This document shows, piece after piece, positions 32,784 through 44,700 of a stretch of DNA of 64,000 nt. Every line of letters starts with the position of its first letter. The stretch's first letter is position 1. Location: contig WTXG01000065.1 of assembly GCA_022496185.1 (NCBI GenBank), positions 111,631-175,630 on the forward strand, in the 5' to 3' direction. Position numbers and translations under genes: made by a program. Origin of the DNA: Multifurca ochricompacta. Its lineage: Eukaryota; Basidiomycota; Agaricomycetes; Russulales; Russulaceae. The notes under the pieces were generated by a model that was not told the DNA's origin, made no database searches, and saw only the letters and a list, made by a program, of their open reading frames with translations.

Positions 32784-35600
32784 CTTTCACAGCAGACAGT
32801 GACTGACAAAGTGCCCTAGTGTCTCAAAACAGCTCCCCTGCATCCTATACCTCGGATCAAGCAGCCTCCCCCCCCTACGAGCTTACCCCCCCCACGAAAT
32901 CCTCAATTTTGCTGCCTTAGTAGAGGCAGCTGCCACAGCATCCCCTGCCCCCCCTTCATCGGTTCTGCCTCCTCTGGAACTCCCAGAACTTCACCCTTTC
33001 CCTGTGCCCTCCCCCACCCTCCAATTGCCCCCTCTTGTTCCTCCAGGCCTCTTAAACATGTCCAATAACTTTGGCACCCCCCCCCTCGTTATATTCATCT
33101 TCCAACCCCTGCTCCACCCCCTCCCACTGCAGCAAATGCCCTCTCTCCTCACCACCCTGGCCTTGTCCATCGGACACCTCCTCCTTCTCTCGTCAATCAC
33201 CCCCTTTGCATTGACCATCCAACCAATCCTCACCAGTTTCTTATATACTACTCACTTGACAGTCAGCAAGAGTCTTGGGTGCCCGCTCAGTTCTCCAGAG
33301 AACCTAGCTTCTTTGACCAATTCCCCTGCTTTGTGGACATGCTCGCTGATCTCCCCCATTATCTCCCTGGTGTGGTCAATCCTCTCCGCTTTCCTCACTT
33401 TCACAATGTTCCTATTCATCCTTGCATTGATCGATTTCTTCGTTCCCCTCATTACCCCCCCTCCCACTTTGTAAACCTCAATCTTTGTGCCAAAGTAGGT
33501 TATTTGGCCCCCAACCCTTGCACTTTCCAAAGGGGCCTGCTGGTCTATTCCTGGAACGCTTCCCTTGCCCGCTTGAATCGCACCCTCTCCCCAGAACTGC
33601 AAGACATCTTTAGTGGGGCTAGAACATTACTCCAAGGCTTTGATCTCCTGGACGGACGATTTATCAGCCTCTTCGGCACCTTAAATTTTACTGATCTAGG
33701 TGTTGTAGTAGAAGACAGATATTTTACCGTTTGAGACGCACTTAGAACCCACCCAGAGCTCATCCCCCTCACCCAAGCAGTACGATTACCTACCAACCCT
33801 GTCCCCCTTCTCCCCATTCAGCCTGCAGACAGGTACACCTGCTTTGAAGACATAGATTTTGATAGTAACCTCTAACAAGTACGTTGTGCACCAAACTGTA
33901 GAGGCCTCTAGTAAATAAACAGAATCCTTGGTCCGAAAAAAATAGTGTCCTTTCCTGCAGAAAGAGAAGAATGTCTCCAACGTGTCCAAAGACAGTTCAA
34001 CCACCTCTTCCAACTCCACAGAGAAGCACAACTCACCCTCCTCTACCCAGAACCACTTATCAGCACCCTCCATGACAACGGACAAGCAGAAGGTTGGTGT
34101 GACGTAGATACCATCTATCTTCCTCTTCAAATTCTCCTTCCCTTTGGACAAGTCCTCTCCCAAACCCAGTATAACCAGTTCCTGTCTGGACCCTGTCAGG
34201 CCATTCCTCGAGACTCCCAGCACCAACTCCTCTATTGGCACCTTGCTCAACTCACCCATTCCACAGGAGACCCCCTTGAAACACTCTTAGTCTGTGTCAA
34301 CGATGAATACCTCTGGAAATAACACATTCCCCCTCATATCCCAGAACTCGAAACACTCTTGCTCAGAGGAGAACGCCTCTACTACCTCTCCACCTTTCAT
34401 CTAGACCATACCAGAATCAACCTCACCTTTGATGAGATCCACCTTCACTCTGCTCCCTCCCCTTCTGGCTGGCGCCTTGTAGAAACAGAAGGAATACAAA
34501 TTGAATACCTGTGGACTGCTGATTACTGGGAGACCACCTCACGCAACCACTGCCCCTTCCTTGTTAACCCCCCCATCTTCACAGACCCCCCCTACCTCCC
34601 CACCTATGCTGAACTTTCCCCAGAACCAGAAGAGCTCGCCTTCCCTACCCTTTCCCTTACAGCAGTCACCCAAGAAGAAGAACACCTCACCCAGACCCAG
34701 ACAGTCTTAATTGGTAACACTACCACTTGGTCTGATCTCGAGACCCCCACTGTAATGCTCAGCGGGGCATTGCTGTGCGACGTGCACCGGTCGGCACGAG
34801 TCCACTGACACTAGTCCGGCACTAGTCAGCCACATCCGCGGCACCCAACACTGTGGGTCCGGGATCTTCAGCAAGCCTGGCACAACAAGGCCAGGCTCTT
34901 AGCTCCAGGGTGAATAGGAAGTTGTGCTATAACCAAGCACAGAGAGAGACGGGACAAGTCAGCCAAAGGGAGCTAATCCCCTAAGGCTGTTGAGTGGGGA
35001 CAGGACCCGGCCACAGTGCTAGAAGCACACCAAGTGGACCAAAGTCAGAGAGGGCAAAGGAAGGGAAGCCAGAGCATTGACAGCATCTGGGTAATGGATG
35101 GGATTCGGAACAGAAGTGCACACCCATTGCCAGAGGCAATGGGGTCCTTCCGGAGATTATGAAGAATGAAAAAGGGCAATAAGCCCCTCTGTATTCTGTG
35201 ACTAAGGAAACTCTAGGCTGAAGGCACAAGAGGTCAAATCTAGGGTTGTACAAACTGTCTACAGGGTCTTATATACTGTATGGGGATCTGGTTTGTAGCT
35301 AATCAGGAACAGGGTCAGAGTCCTTATCATCCAATAGCAGATAAGATGTCAAATATAGTCCATGATAAGGATAAGCCTTATCAGAAGCATAATCATGTGG
35401 GACAGCCCCACAGGAGTCATATCAGTGTGGGAGGATTCCCACCAGGGTCAGGGGTAAATGGGGAGATAACAGGTCCCACAGGAGTCAGGGTGGATGTGGG
35501 AATACTCCCACAGGAATCAGAGAAGCGAATGATAAGCCAGATGGGCCATGTGATCAGAAAGGGGTAAATGATCAGATGAAGATGCTGTGATCAGGGTCAG

Positions 35601-35718
35601 GGATCACATGGTCCAAAGTCACATGGTCAGGGATCACATGGTCCAAAGTCACATGGTCAGGGATCACATGGTCAAGGATCACATGGCCAAGGGTCACATG
35701 GCCAGGAGTCACATGACT
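35601..35718 (+). repeat. Tandem CACATG array in family E LTR
   Basis: Eight TCACATG-containing units of 14-15 bp (GGATCACATGGTC, AAGTCACATGGTC). The other LTR copy (56581-56670) has six. The difference is one 30 bp double unit. Confidence 0.85.
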
Positions 35719-35891
35719 GGCAGAGGGTCAAGTACAAGCCAAAGTCATCTAGTTGTCTGGACTGGTCAGATTGGCAGGGACAATGTCAGGGGTTCCTATG
35801 GGTGTCAAGCACAGGGACAGGGTCAGGAGCAGTGGCCAAGGCATAAGCCAAGGCAGCAAGGAAGGGTGGTGTACATCCAACAGTGTAGCAG

Positions 35892-36478
35892 TGTTACGAC
35901 CAGGGCCAAGTCCCCCACTTTTCTTCACCATCCCCAACACAGACCCTTCACTTCCACCCACCCTCCACTTCTTGATCACGTCCCCATCCTGGGATCCCTC
36001 ACGTGCATTACTTCCTTCCCCGTGACCACTGTTTGCATATGTTGACGAGTTGTTTGTACTTACTTATGTCTTCGTTTATCTCTTATCTCCTTATCTCTAA
36101 GACCGGACACTTACTTAATCCCCTATCAGAAGCTAGGCTCTATGCCCTCCGCTTTCGTATATTTGGGCCCACATGACTCCGTTATCTTATCTTTAGACGC
36201 TCATTCGATTACGTATATAAGTCCGCTGTAGCTACATTGTAGACCTCAGACTCGACTTATTGAATCCATCGGTGTTTGTCTTCTGGACCTCCCTTTGAAA
36301 GCTTTGACTCGATCGTCTCAGTACTTCTGGTACTTTCTGCTCACCATCGTCTTAGAGAACAGCCTCTCTGACTTTGACTTCTCATCAACTACTCCAAGAG
36401 GCCTCATTGGTCTTTTATCTGATCATGAACGAACGCTGTCACACAAGTCGTGTGGAACGTCCCGCACCGGACGTAACA
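35892..36478 (+). repeat. 5' LTR of G2
   Basis: TGTTACGACC to GGACGTAACA. TATATAA at 36214-36220; 34 bp further AGACTCGACTT (36248-36258). Only a handful of differences from the 3' LTR, all CpG-type (for example CTATGCC/CTACGCC, CACCGGACG/CACCAGATG). Confidence 0.95.
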
Positions 36479-36480
36479 TC

Positions 36481-36491
36481 AAGTCGAGTCT
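36481..36491 (+). promoter_or_regulatory. Self-priming site of G2
   Basis: AAGTCGAGTCT, two bases after the LTR, is the exact complement of AGACTCGACTT at 36248-36258 near the predicted transcript start. Confidence 0.75.
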
Positions 36492-36500
36492 CCTCCCAAC

Positions 36501-38012
36501 GTGGCTTCTTCCAGCCGCAGTCAGACCTTGTTTAAAGAAGAGCTCATCGAATGCAGAGACGAGAATAATCTTTCACAACAGACACTTGGCTCTGCCATCT
36601 GGAAAGACTTTGAATCCGAGTTTGGATACTACGTCTATCACGACGGAAGATACCAACCGGTAGAATATGACGACGAGAAAAGAGTTTGGTATCATATCCG
36701 ATACTCGGATTGACGACACTCTTGGGTCACTACTGGACCCGCTCCATTGGAATTTGGATTAGGACCGTGGAGGGAGAACCCCCTGGCCATTGCCACCGAC
36801 TCTGAAGAAGAGTATATAGAACCAGAACAGAACGACGACGCACCAGTATTAGCTTTTGCTACCCAGGTTGCACCGGAAATTGCTACGATCAGAGCTCCTG
36901 CATTAGCAACTCCCCAGATATCTACACGATCCACTGACACCATCCACCCTATCACCATGTCTACCATTGCTGCACAACTCCCTGACCCTACCCCAAACCC
37001 ACCACCCCCTCCTACCATGACCGTCCCAAACATCCCACCACCATCGGGACGACTCTCAGGAGTAATGCCTCAGACGTTCACAGGGGATCGCTCCCAGAGC
37101 AAGAAGTTCATTCTGGAATTTACTACCTTCCAGAACTTCAACCATGATGTCCCACAAATGGTTAACCCGTTTCAAAGAGCCAACCTCTTCCTGTCACTCG
37201 TTAGAGGGGAGGCTGTGGACGATTGGACGATGGAGCAGTTGGAGTGGCTAAATGAACAAGTGGCGTCTGGACGATGAACCACTAGCCCCGTACTTTGGGA
37301 GACAGTTGCCCAACGATTTAAAGACACCTTTACGGATGGGCAGGCTAAGCAGAAAGCCGCGAGAGAGTTGAAAACACTGAAAATGGAAAGAGGGGATTTG
37401 GATGCATACGTTGCCAAATTCCGCAGCCTGGCCAACCGAGCCGGGTATGATACGGATGAAGAGGCCACATTGGACCTCTTCTCACAAGGACTCCCCAACC
37501 CCCTAGTAAAGAATATAATCCAGTTCCACCACCCACACACTTGGGACGACTGGGTAGACGCTGCACGCCGACAGCAACAAGATTACCTCGACTTTCAGAC
37601 GAGGTTTGGGGTTGACACAAAGAAAGGAAAGACGAGGGACCAGTGGAAAGCGGCTTTTGGAGTAAAAACACCAGGACACGCCCCGACATGGGATCCAAAC
37701 GCCATGGACACCTCGGCGGACAGAACCTGTGTCCGCGCCACACTCACAGAAGATGAGCGGCAGACCCTTATGAAGGAAGGGAGATGTTTCTGCTGCAAAG
37801 CCCAGGGACACATGTCCCGAGATTGCCCAAAGAAGGGGGCACGTGTAGCGGAGGCCACTACTACCCCGGCCCCTGTTTCAAATAACCCAACCGCCGTTGA
37901 CAAACGCACCAAGGAAGAAAAGGCCCACGATATATGGGCAAATATGATGAAGGAAAGCGAGGAAGTGCGCGCTATCCTAGTGGAAAAGGCATTTGCCAAA
38001 AAGGATTTTTGA
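36501..38012 (+). pseudogene. G2 gag
   Basis: The frame is open from just after the LTR, but its first part has no ATG. GTG at 36501 is the first start-like codon, and the first good ATG is 36957 (ACCATGTCTACC). N-terminal part: LFKEELIECRDENN, VYHDGRYQPVEYDD. Core: GRLSGVMPQTFTGDRSQSKK, LFLSLVRGEAVDDW, RFKDTFTD, VAKFRSLANRAGYDTDEEA (Retrotrans_gag type). A CCHC knuckle CFCCKAQGHMSRDC lies near 37788. TGA at 36711 and 37275 both stand at probable Arg codons. It ends with GAT TTT TGA at the frameshift site. Confidence 0.88.
38004..38011 (+). promoter_or_regulatory. Probable -1 frameshift site, G2 gag-pol
   Basis: GATTTTTG: gag reads GAT TTT TGA and pol is in the -1 frame (TTT TTG ATT). tRNA-Phe can re-pair perfectly after slipping back one base with a stop codon waiting. 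The same core occurs at the junctions in G1 and G3. Confidence 0.6.
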
Positions 38013-39683
38013 TTGGCTCGACCCCATCGGCCTGGGCAAGAGCACTACATGTAACATCTGTGTACACTAGTCGATTCAAATCGTTGAAAATACCAGTACA
38101 TTTTGAAACTACACAGAAGACGGCCAACCGAGACGTATTAGTGGACTCTGGAGCCACTGATAACTTCATTAGCCAGCGACTCGTAAAAGTCCTGGGATTA
38201 GGGACACTCATGCTCCCTCAAGAAAAAAACATTTGGAACATAGATGGGACAGCCAACAAAGCCGGAAGGATCACACACTATACCGACCTAAGCATACAGG
38301 TCGGGGAAGATACAAAAACAATCCGCTTCCTCATCACTGATCTTGGGACCGAAGACCTTATCCTAGGATATCCCTGGCTTGCGGCCTTTGAGCCAAAGAT
38401 AAACTGGACGGATGCAACCATGAATAAAGAATTCTACCCTGTCATCATTACGTCCCTAGGGTATGATTATGCGGTGCGACACCCCGCCATCCGAGCCATC
38501 GTTATGGGAGAACGAGCTACATGGGATGACCTAGAGTCCAGTGATCGAGTATACTGCTATACAACCAAGGCTTCCGAGTTGGCGCAGAAAGCAATGGAGG
38601 GGCAGGAAGCCAAGACCTTTGAAAATACCGTCCCCAAAGAGTACCAACGTCACTACAAGGTATTCTCTGAAGAAGAATCTCAACGATTCCCACCTTCATG
38701 ACCCTGGGACCACGCCATCGATTTCATACCAGACACCCCCCCAGCTATCGACTGTAAAATTTACCCATTGTCACAAAAAGAACAGGAAGCGTTGACCGCT
38801 TTTCTGGAAGAACATCTTGCCAAAGGTTACATTTGTCCGTCAAAATCACCCTATGCGTCACCTTTCTTCTTTATTAAGAAGAAAGATGGCAAGCTACGTC
38901 CAGTGCAAGACTACCGGAGAATCAATGCCTATACAGTCCGAAATACCTACCCTCTCCCACTCATACCAGAACTCATCGATACTATGAGAGACAAAGCGTT
39001 ATTCTCCAAAATGGATATTCGTTGGGGATATAACAATATACGTATTCGTGACGGAGATCAGGGAAAAGCCGCATTCAAGACCAACCAAGGGCTTTTTGAA
39101 CCTAATGTCATGTTTTTTGGATTGACCAACTCCCCGGCAACATTCCAAGCAATGATGAACCACATATTCCGAGAGCTCATACTGACTGGAGATGTGGTTG
39201 TTTACATGGACGATATCTTGGTTGCCACCAAAGACGATCTTCCTCATCATCGAGCCTGTGTCCATCAGGTTTTGGATATCCTACGCGACCATGATCTTTA
39301 CTTAAAACCGGCAAAGTGCTCCTTTGAGCAAAAGAGCGTCGAGTACCTGGGAGTCATACTAGAGGGAGGACACATACGCATGGATCCAGTCAAAGTACAG
39401 GGAATTAGAGAATGGCCGACACCCACGAGCATCAAGGATGTCAGGTCTTTTATCGGGTTTTGTAACTTCTATCGGCGCTTTGTCAAAGGATTCTCGGGAA
39501 TTGCTCGTCCGCTGAACGACCTCCTGAAAAAAGACACACCATGGCATTGGGATACACCCCAACAGGAAGCATTTGAACGGATTAGAGACATCGTAGGAGC
39601 GGAACCGGTACTCATTCAACCAGATCTAAACCGACCTTTCGAGCTAGAAGTAGACACTTCTCACTTTGCAAATGGAGCCGTGC

Positions 39684-40287
39684 TGTGACGGTTCCCTGGG
39701 CTGGTACAAGGGTTGAAGACATGTGACTCGCTTTTCTTTTCTTTTTCTTTTTTACGACTCTTACCACATGACGTGCTGATAAAGGACTATGACTTATCAT
39801 TTATACTGCTGACTGATTGCTTACTGAGGATCTTACTCATCTGCTTACTGATCAGTAGTAGAGGGCGTAACCCCTCCACCATCTATATCATTCTGGGACA
39901 TTCTACTGTACAACCATTAGACTGTCTAGTGCAAGCTCTAGTAACTACCAGAATAGTCTCCTTATCTAGCATACATGTATATAAAGACTTAGCAGAAAGG
40001 ACAGGACGTTAAGTCTGTTCTTCTGTATTCAATACAGGTGTTTGGAACTCACTTCACTGAACCGAAAGACACTCAACTTGAACCTTCTAAGCTTGCGCCT
40101 TAGAAGGACTTCTATCCCAGAAACTTGTGGCAGGACTTAGCGTCTCTGCTCGACTTCGTCTCGCGCGCGTGCCCTCGACCCGGCACACCTTGACTTAAAC
40201 TTGAACTTGACTTAGACAAACTTGAAGACTTGTTAGACCGACCTTGAAACCCAGAAACCCGACACAGCGCTGCACCTAGCTGTGACA
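39684..40287 (+). repeat. 5' LTR of G1
   Basis: TGTGACGGTTCCC to CTAGCTGTGACA. TATATAAA at 39978-39985; TAAGTCTGTTCTT at 40010-40022 is the likely RNA 5' end. No difference from the 3' LTR was seen on direct reading. Confidence 0.97.
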
Positions 40288-40288
40288 T

Positions 40289-40301
40289 AAGAACAGACTT
40301 A
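40289..40301 (+). promoter_or_regulatory. Self-priming site of G1
   Basis: AAGAACAGACTTA, one base after the LTR, is the exact 13-base complement of TAAGTCTGTTCTT at 40010-40022, 32 bp behind the TATA box. No tRNA match is needed. Confidence 0.8.
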
Positions 40302-40580
40302 CAAAGAACTAAACAGAAGAACTCCCCAGAACTGCAAGGCGACGACGACGCGTCCCTTGCCCGACACCCAATCGCGACGTCTTCAACACGCGAGCCCAGA
40401 ACCCCACCGTCCGAACGAACATCCTTCGACGAAACATCGCCACGACGATACCTATCAACCGAAGAATCAGAGCCCCGAGAGAGTGAAGACTTACCTTTTG
40501 ATCTCCACAATCGATTCGCCTTACTTGCGGCAGCAGACGACACCATCGACATTGAAACCCGAACCACCACTCCACAAGCA

Positions 40581-41744
40581 ATGGCAGCCAGACCTAACAC
40601 TAGACAAGCACGACGGGCCGCGGAAGAAGACGTTGTCGAAGCGCATCCCAGTCGACTCGAACGAAGTCCCGAAGAGAGACCCACTGCGACCACCAGAACC
40701 ATGGGCAGAAACCCCGACGAACCACCCTTAGGCCCTCCTACCTTGGGGGCAGGAACAGTTAATCAAGGAAGTGGAACCATGACAGGTGTACCACCTTCCT
40801 TCTTCGAAGGAGACCGCGAAACGTCCATGGATTGGCTTGCGAAACTAGAACTGTTCTTCAGTTTGAACGAAAACGTGACCACGGTCCAAAACGAAAGAAC
40901 CAGAGTGGCCTACACCTTAGGATTGATACGAGGACCCAGGGTGGACCGATGGGTGGTGGATCAAATCAAGTGGTTGACCGACATCAAAGAGGGGAACATC
41001 CGAGTTCCGTACATTTGGGCCGGATTCAAACAAATTTTCCGAGAAGCATGGGCCGACGTAGCGGCAGGACAAAAGGCACTGCGCGCACTAGACCGATTAC
41101 AAATGCGCGATGCTAATATTGATGACTATATCGCCGAATTTCGCACGCTGGCCACAAGGGCAGAACTTCACATCGATGATCCTGCCGCTCGGCAATACTT
41201 CCACCGAGGCCTCCCCACGCGTCTCGTTCAAACAATGTTACTATTTGATCAGCCCAAAACCTTCGATGAAGCAGCAGCATCTGCTCGGAAACATCACGCT
41301 AATTGGTTGTACAGTAAAGATGCCCTTGGCATGAGACCCACGACCAACACACCACCGCGTGGCAATAAATTTACATTCTATCGACGACGAGATCACGATG
41401 TCACAACCCCAGAAGTCATAAAAAAGGCGGTAACCGTCGAAGAGAAAGAACAATACAAAAAGGAAGGCCGATGTTTCGAATGCGGTAGGCGAGGACATTT
41501 GGTCCGAGACTGCCCGAATAAGAAACCACGTGCGAATACCTCCACACCGGCCCGCGCTGCCACAATCACCGAAACGCCCACAACTGCGACAGTACCAGCA
41601 AAAACGCCCGCCTCCACTAACGCGCCAACCACGCCTACAGTCGATCTCGACGCGCTCGCCACAGCCTTGAGGACCATGACCGATGAACAACGCCAGAAAC
41701 TTCAGGAGAAATTTAGTGGCGACGAGGATTTTTACATCGCTTGA
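40581..41744 (+). CDS. G1 Gag polyprotein
   Basis: 387 aa from ATG 40581 (MAARPNTRQARRAAEEDVVE). Capsid-like core: PPSFFEGDRETSMDWLAKLE, FSLNENVTTVQNERTR, IRGPRVDRWVVDQIKWLTD, FREAWAD, YIAEFRTLATRAEL, FHRGLPTRLVQTML (Retrotrans_gag pattern). One CX2CX4HX4C knuckle, CFECGRRGHLVRDC, lies at about residues 298-311, followed by a Thr/Pro-rich tail. It would form the particle and bind the RNA. No lesions. Pol follows in the -1 frame with a tiny overlap at the end. Confidence 0.95.
   Translation: MAARPNTRQARRAAEEDVVEAHPSRLERSPEERPTATTRTMGRNPDEPPLGPPTLGAGTVNQGSGTMTGVPPSFFEGDRETSMDWLAKLELFFSLNENVTTVQNERTRVAYTLGLIRGPRVDRWVVDQIKWLTDIKEGNIRVPYIWAGFKQIFREAWADVAAGQKALRALDRLQMRDANIDDYIAEFRTLATRAELHIDDPAARQYFHRGLPTRLVQTMLLFDQPKTFDEAAASARKHHANWLYSKDALGMRPTTNTPPRGNKFTFYRRRDHDVTTPEVIKKAVTVEEKEQYKKEGRCFECGRRGHLVRDCPNKKPRANTSTPARAATITETPTTATVPAKTPASTNAPTTPTVDLDALATALRTMTDEQRQKLQEKFSGDEDFYIA
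41727..41734 (+). promoter_or_regulatory. Probable -1 frameshift site, G1 gag-pol
   Basis: GATTTTTA: gag reads GAT TTT TAC ATC GCT TGA. Slipping back one base on TTT gives TTT TTA CAT CGC TTG AAT, which leads straight into pol. Confidence 0.6.
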
Positions 41745-44700
41745 ATGAAACGGCCTACATTCGAGCGATAATCTCACATCATGTATATAGATCATCTCTA
41801 AAGTCAATGAAAGTATCTGTTCCTTTACATGACGCGACAAATAAGGCCCACATACAAGCACTTGTCGATAGCGGTGCAACCGAAAATTTCATCAACTATC
41901 GGACGGTCATTAAACATCGCCTCCCCACGAAACGATTAACTATTCCGAAAAAGCTCCAGAACACAGACGGATCGCCCAATCAAACCCACACTATCACACG
42001 ATGTGTAGATCTCAAAGTCACGACTAATAACAAACAACAGAATCATCGCTTCTACGTCGCATCTATCGGCTCGGACGAAATGATTCTAGGATACCCCTGG
42101 CTTGCCGCGAATAACCCGAATATCGACTGGACAACGGGAACCCTCAATCAATCGCTCACGTTCAACCTACCTGACAGCCGACTTAAACGTCTGAATATAG
42201 CACAAGAATTAGCGATCAAAGCCAAAGACTCGACAGAACGGACTTGGGACCAGATCGTTCCGAAGGAATATCATCGGCATCAAAAAGTCTTTAGCGACCA
42301 AGAGGCACAACGATTCCCGGCGGCACGAACTTGGGATCACAAGATCGAACTAAAACCAGAAGCACCTGCTACGTTAGATTGCAAAATCTATCCATTAGGA
42401 CCGGGCGAACAGGAAGCGCTCAATAAATTCCTAGACGAGCATCTACAGAAGGGATACATTACCGAATCCAAATCACCCTATGCATCCCCCTTCTTCTTCA
42501 TAAAGAAGAAAGATGGGAAGCTACGTCCCGTCCAGGATTACCGAAAGCTCAACAGTTGGACTATCAGAAATACATATCCACTACCCCTCATACCTGAACT
42601 TATCGATCGTGTGCGAGGGAGCACTCTATTCACCAAAATGGATATCCGCTGGGGCTACAACAACGTGCGGATCGTACCAGAAGATCGTTGGAAGGCGGCT
42701 TTCAAAACTAATCGCGGCCTCTACGAGCCTAACGTGATGTTTTTCGGACTAACCAACTCTCCAGCAACATTTCAAACCATGATGAATGCGGAGTTCCGCG
42801 AAGAATTGGATGAACACGACGCTTCGGGAAAGGCCTGGTTTACGGTGTATATGGACGACATTTTAATACATACGGACTCCGACCCCGTAAACCACCGGTC
42901 TAAAGTCCACCGCATTTTGGATAAACTCAATAAACTCGATCTATATCTTAAACCAGAAAAATGTGCCTTCGAACAAACACGAATTGAGTACCTCGGCTTG
43001 ATCCTAGAAGGGAATCAAGTTCATATGGATCCGGTAAAAGTTGAGGGTATCACGACCTGGAAAACCCCGACCACGGTTAAGGAAGTCAGATCATTCCTTG
43101 GGTTCTGTCAGTTCTATAGACGGTTCATACAAGGCTTCAGTAAAATCGCAGCACCCCTGAACGCTCTCACTAGTGTGAAGAATCCATGGAAATGGACAAC
43201 TGACGAACAAAACGCCTTTGACACTCTAAAACAACGCGTGACTTCACAACCCGTCCTCGCCCAACCGGATTTCACCAAACCGTTCATCGTAGATACAGAC
43301 GCATCAGGGTTCGCAATCGGGGCAACGCTTAGCCAGAAAGACCACGACGGACGACTACATCCCATCGCATATCTTTCTAAAACATTGGACGCCACCCAAC
43401 GAAATTGGGACATCTATGATCGAGAACTATTCGCAATTATGGTCGCCTTCCGAACATGGCGCCAATACCTTCTGGGTGCCCAAGACCAAGTACAAGTACG
43501 CACCGATCATAACAATTTACAATATTTTAAAGAACCGCAAAAACTTAACCGACGCCAAGCACGGTGGCTTCAGGAATTAGCGGACTTCGACTTCTCCCTC
43601 GAACATGTTCCCGGCAAACTCCACACAGTAGCCGACATGCTATCGCATAGACCCGACGCCGAACACGGCCATAATGACAATGAAGCAGTCACCTTGTTAC
43701 CACCGGCGCTATTTGTCAGGGTAGCCAGAACCAATAAACTCCCGTTTCCCCAAACCTTGCCCGAACGACAGCACATTCTGCACCAGCACCATGATCATGT
43801 CTTAGCGGGGCACCCCGGTATTGATAAAACAATCAGAAAAATTCAGCAAGACTACGAAGGTCCAGGACTTACGGACTTCGTACGCGAATACATTCGCGGG
43901 TGTGCGCTATGTCAAGAAAATAAGCCTAGACTGATAAAGAAAGTTCCGCTCTTCCCACTAGACGTACCAGCGTCCGCGGGTCCATTCCAATACATCGCTA
44001 TGGACCTCATCACAGATCTCCCTGTCTCGGGTCGCTACGACGCAGTACTAACCATTGTAGATCAAGGATGTTCAAAAGCGGCTAAATTCATTCCATGCTC
44101 GAAAGACATCACGGGTGAAGGGATTGCGACACTTTACTACCGACACGTATTCCCGTTATTCGGCGTCCCACGCCGTATCATTTCAGATCGCGATCCGCGC
44201 TTCACTTCTCAATTCTCTCGAGCACTAGCGACTACCCTCCGGATCCAGCAGAACCTTTCCACAGCATTTCACCCTCGCACAGACGGAGCAAGCGAGCGAA
44301 TGAATTTATGGTTAGAACAATACCTCCGCCTTTGGGTCGGTAACGATCAACATCAATGGGCCGACTTCCTCCCGCTTGCCGAATATGTCCATAATTCTTG
44401 GACACACGATCGAACTAAGTTGTCTCCACACGCACTACTTCACGGCGTTTCACTGGATTGGAAAGCAGAATTATCCGACACAGACGTCCCTCGCCTAGAC
44501 GACCGCCTAAACAGTCTACGACACGCCCGCATGCGAGCCGAAGCGGCCTTCCGTTCACACGCTAAGAGCCCATCCTATCCGGAGTTCCCCATCGGTTCAC
44601 AGGTCTGGCTCGAAGGTCGCAACATCAAGACACACTTCCCCTCGACAAAACTCGCCCCGCGCCGATATGGCCCGTTCCGGATCTTAGACCAAATCTCTCC

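Noticed and set aside
33004..33474. A membrane-like protein (many Leu/Ile) before G3 gag
   Set aside because: It is the wrong frame over ORF-A; the neighbouring frame continues much further and is Pro-rich and gag-like in style.
35280..36045. ORFs with DHMVQSHMVR repeats, also at 56260-57028
   Set aside because: They are translations of the CACATG array in the family E LTR, not a protein gene.
39713..40012. ORF of 99 codons, repeated at 46373-46672
   Set aside because: It lies wholly in the G1 LTRs and overlaps the promoter; a chance frame duplicated with the LTR.
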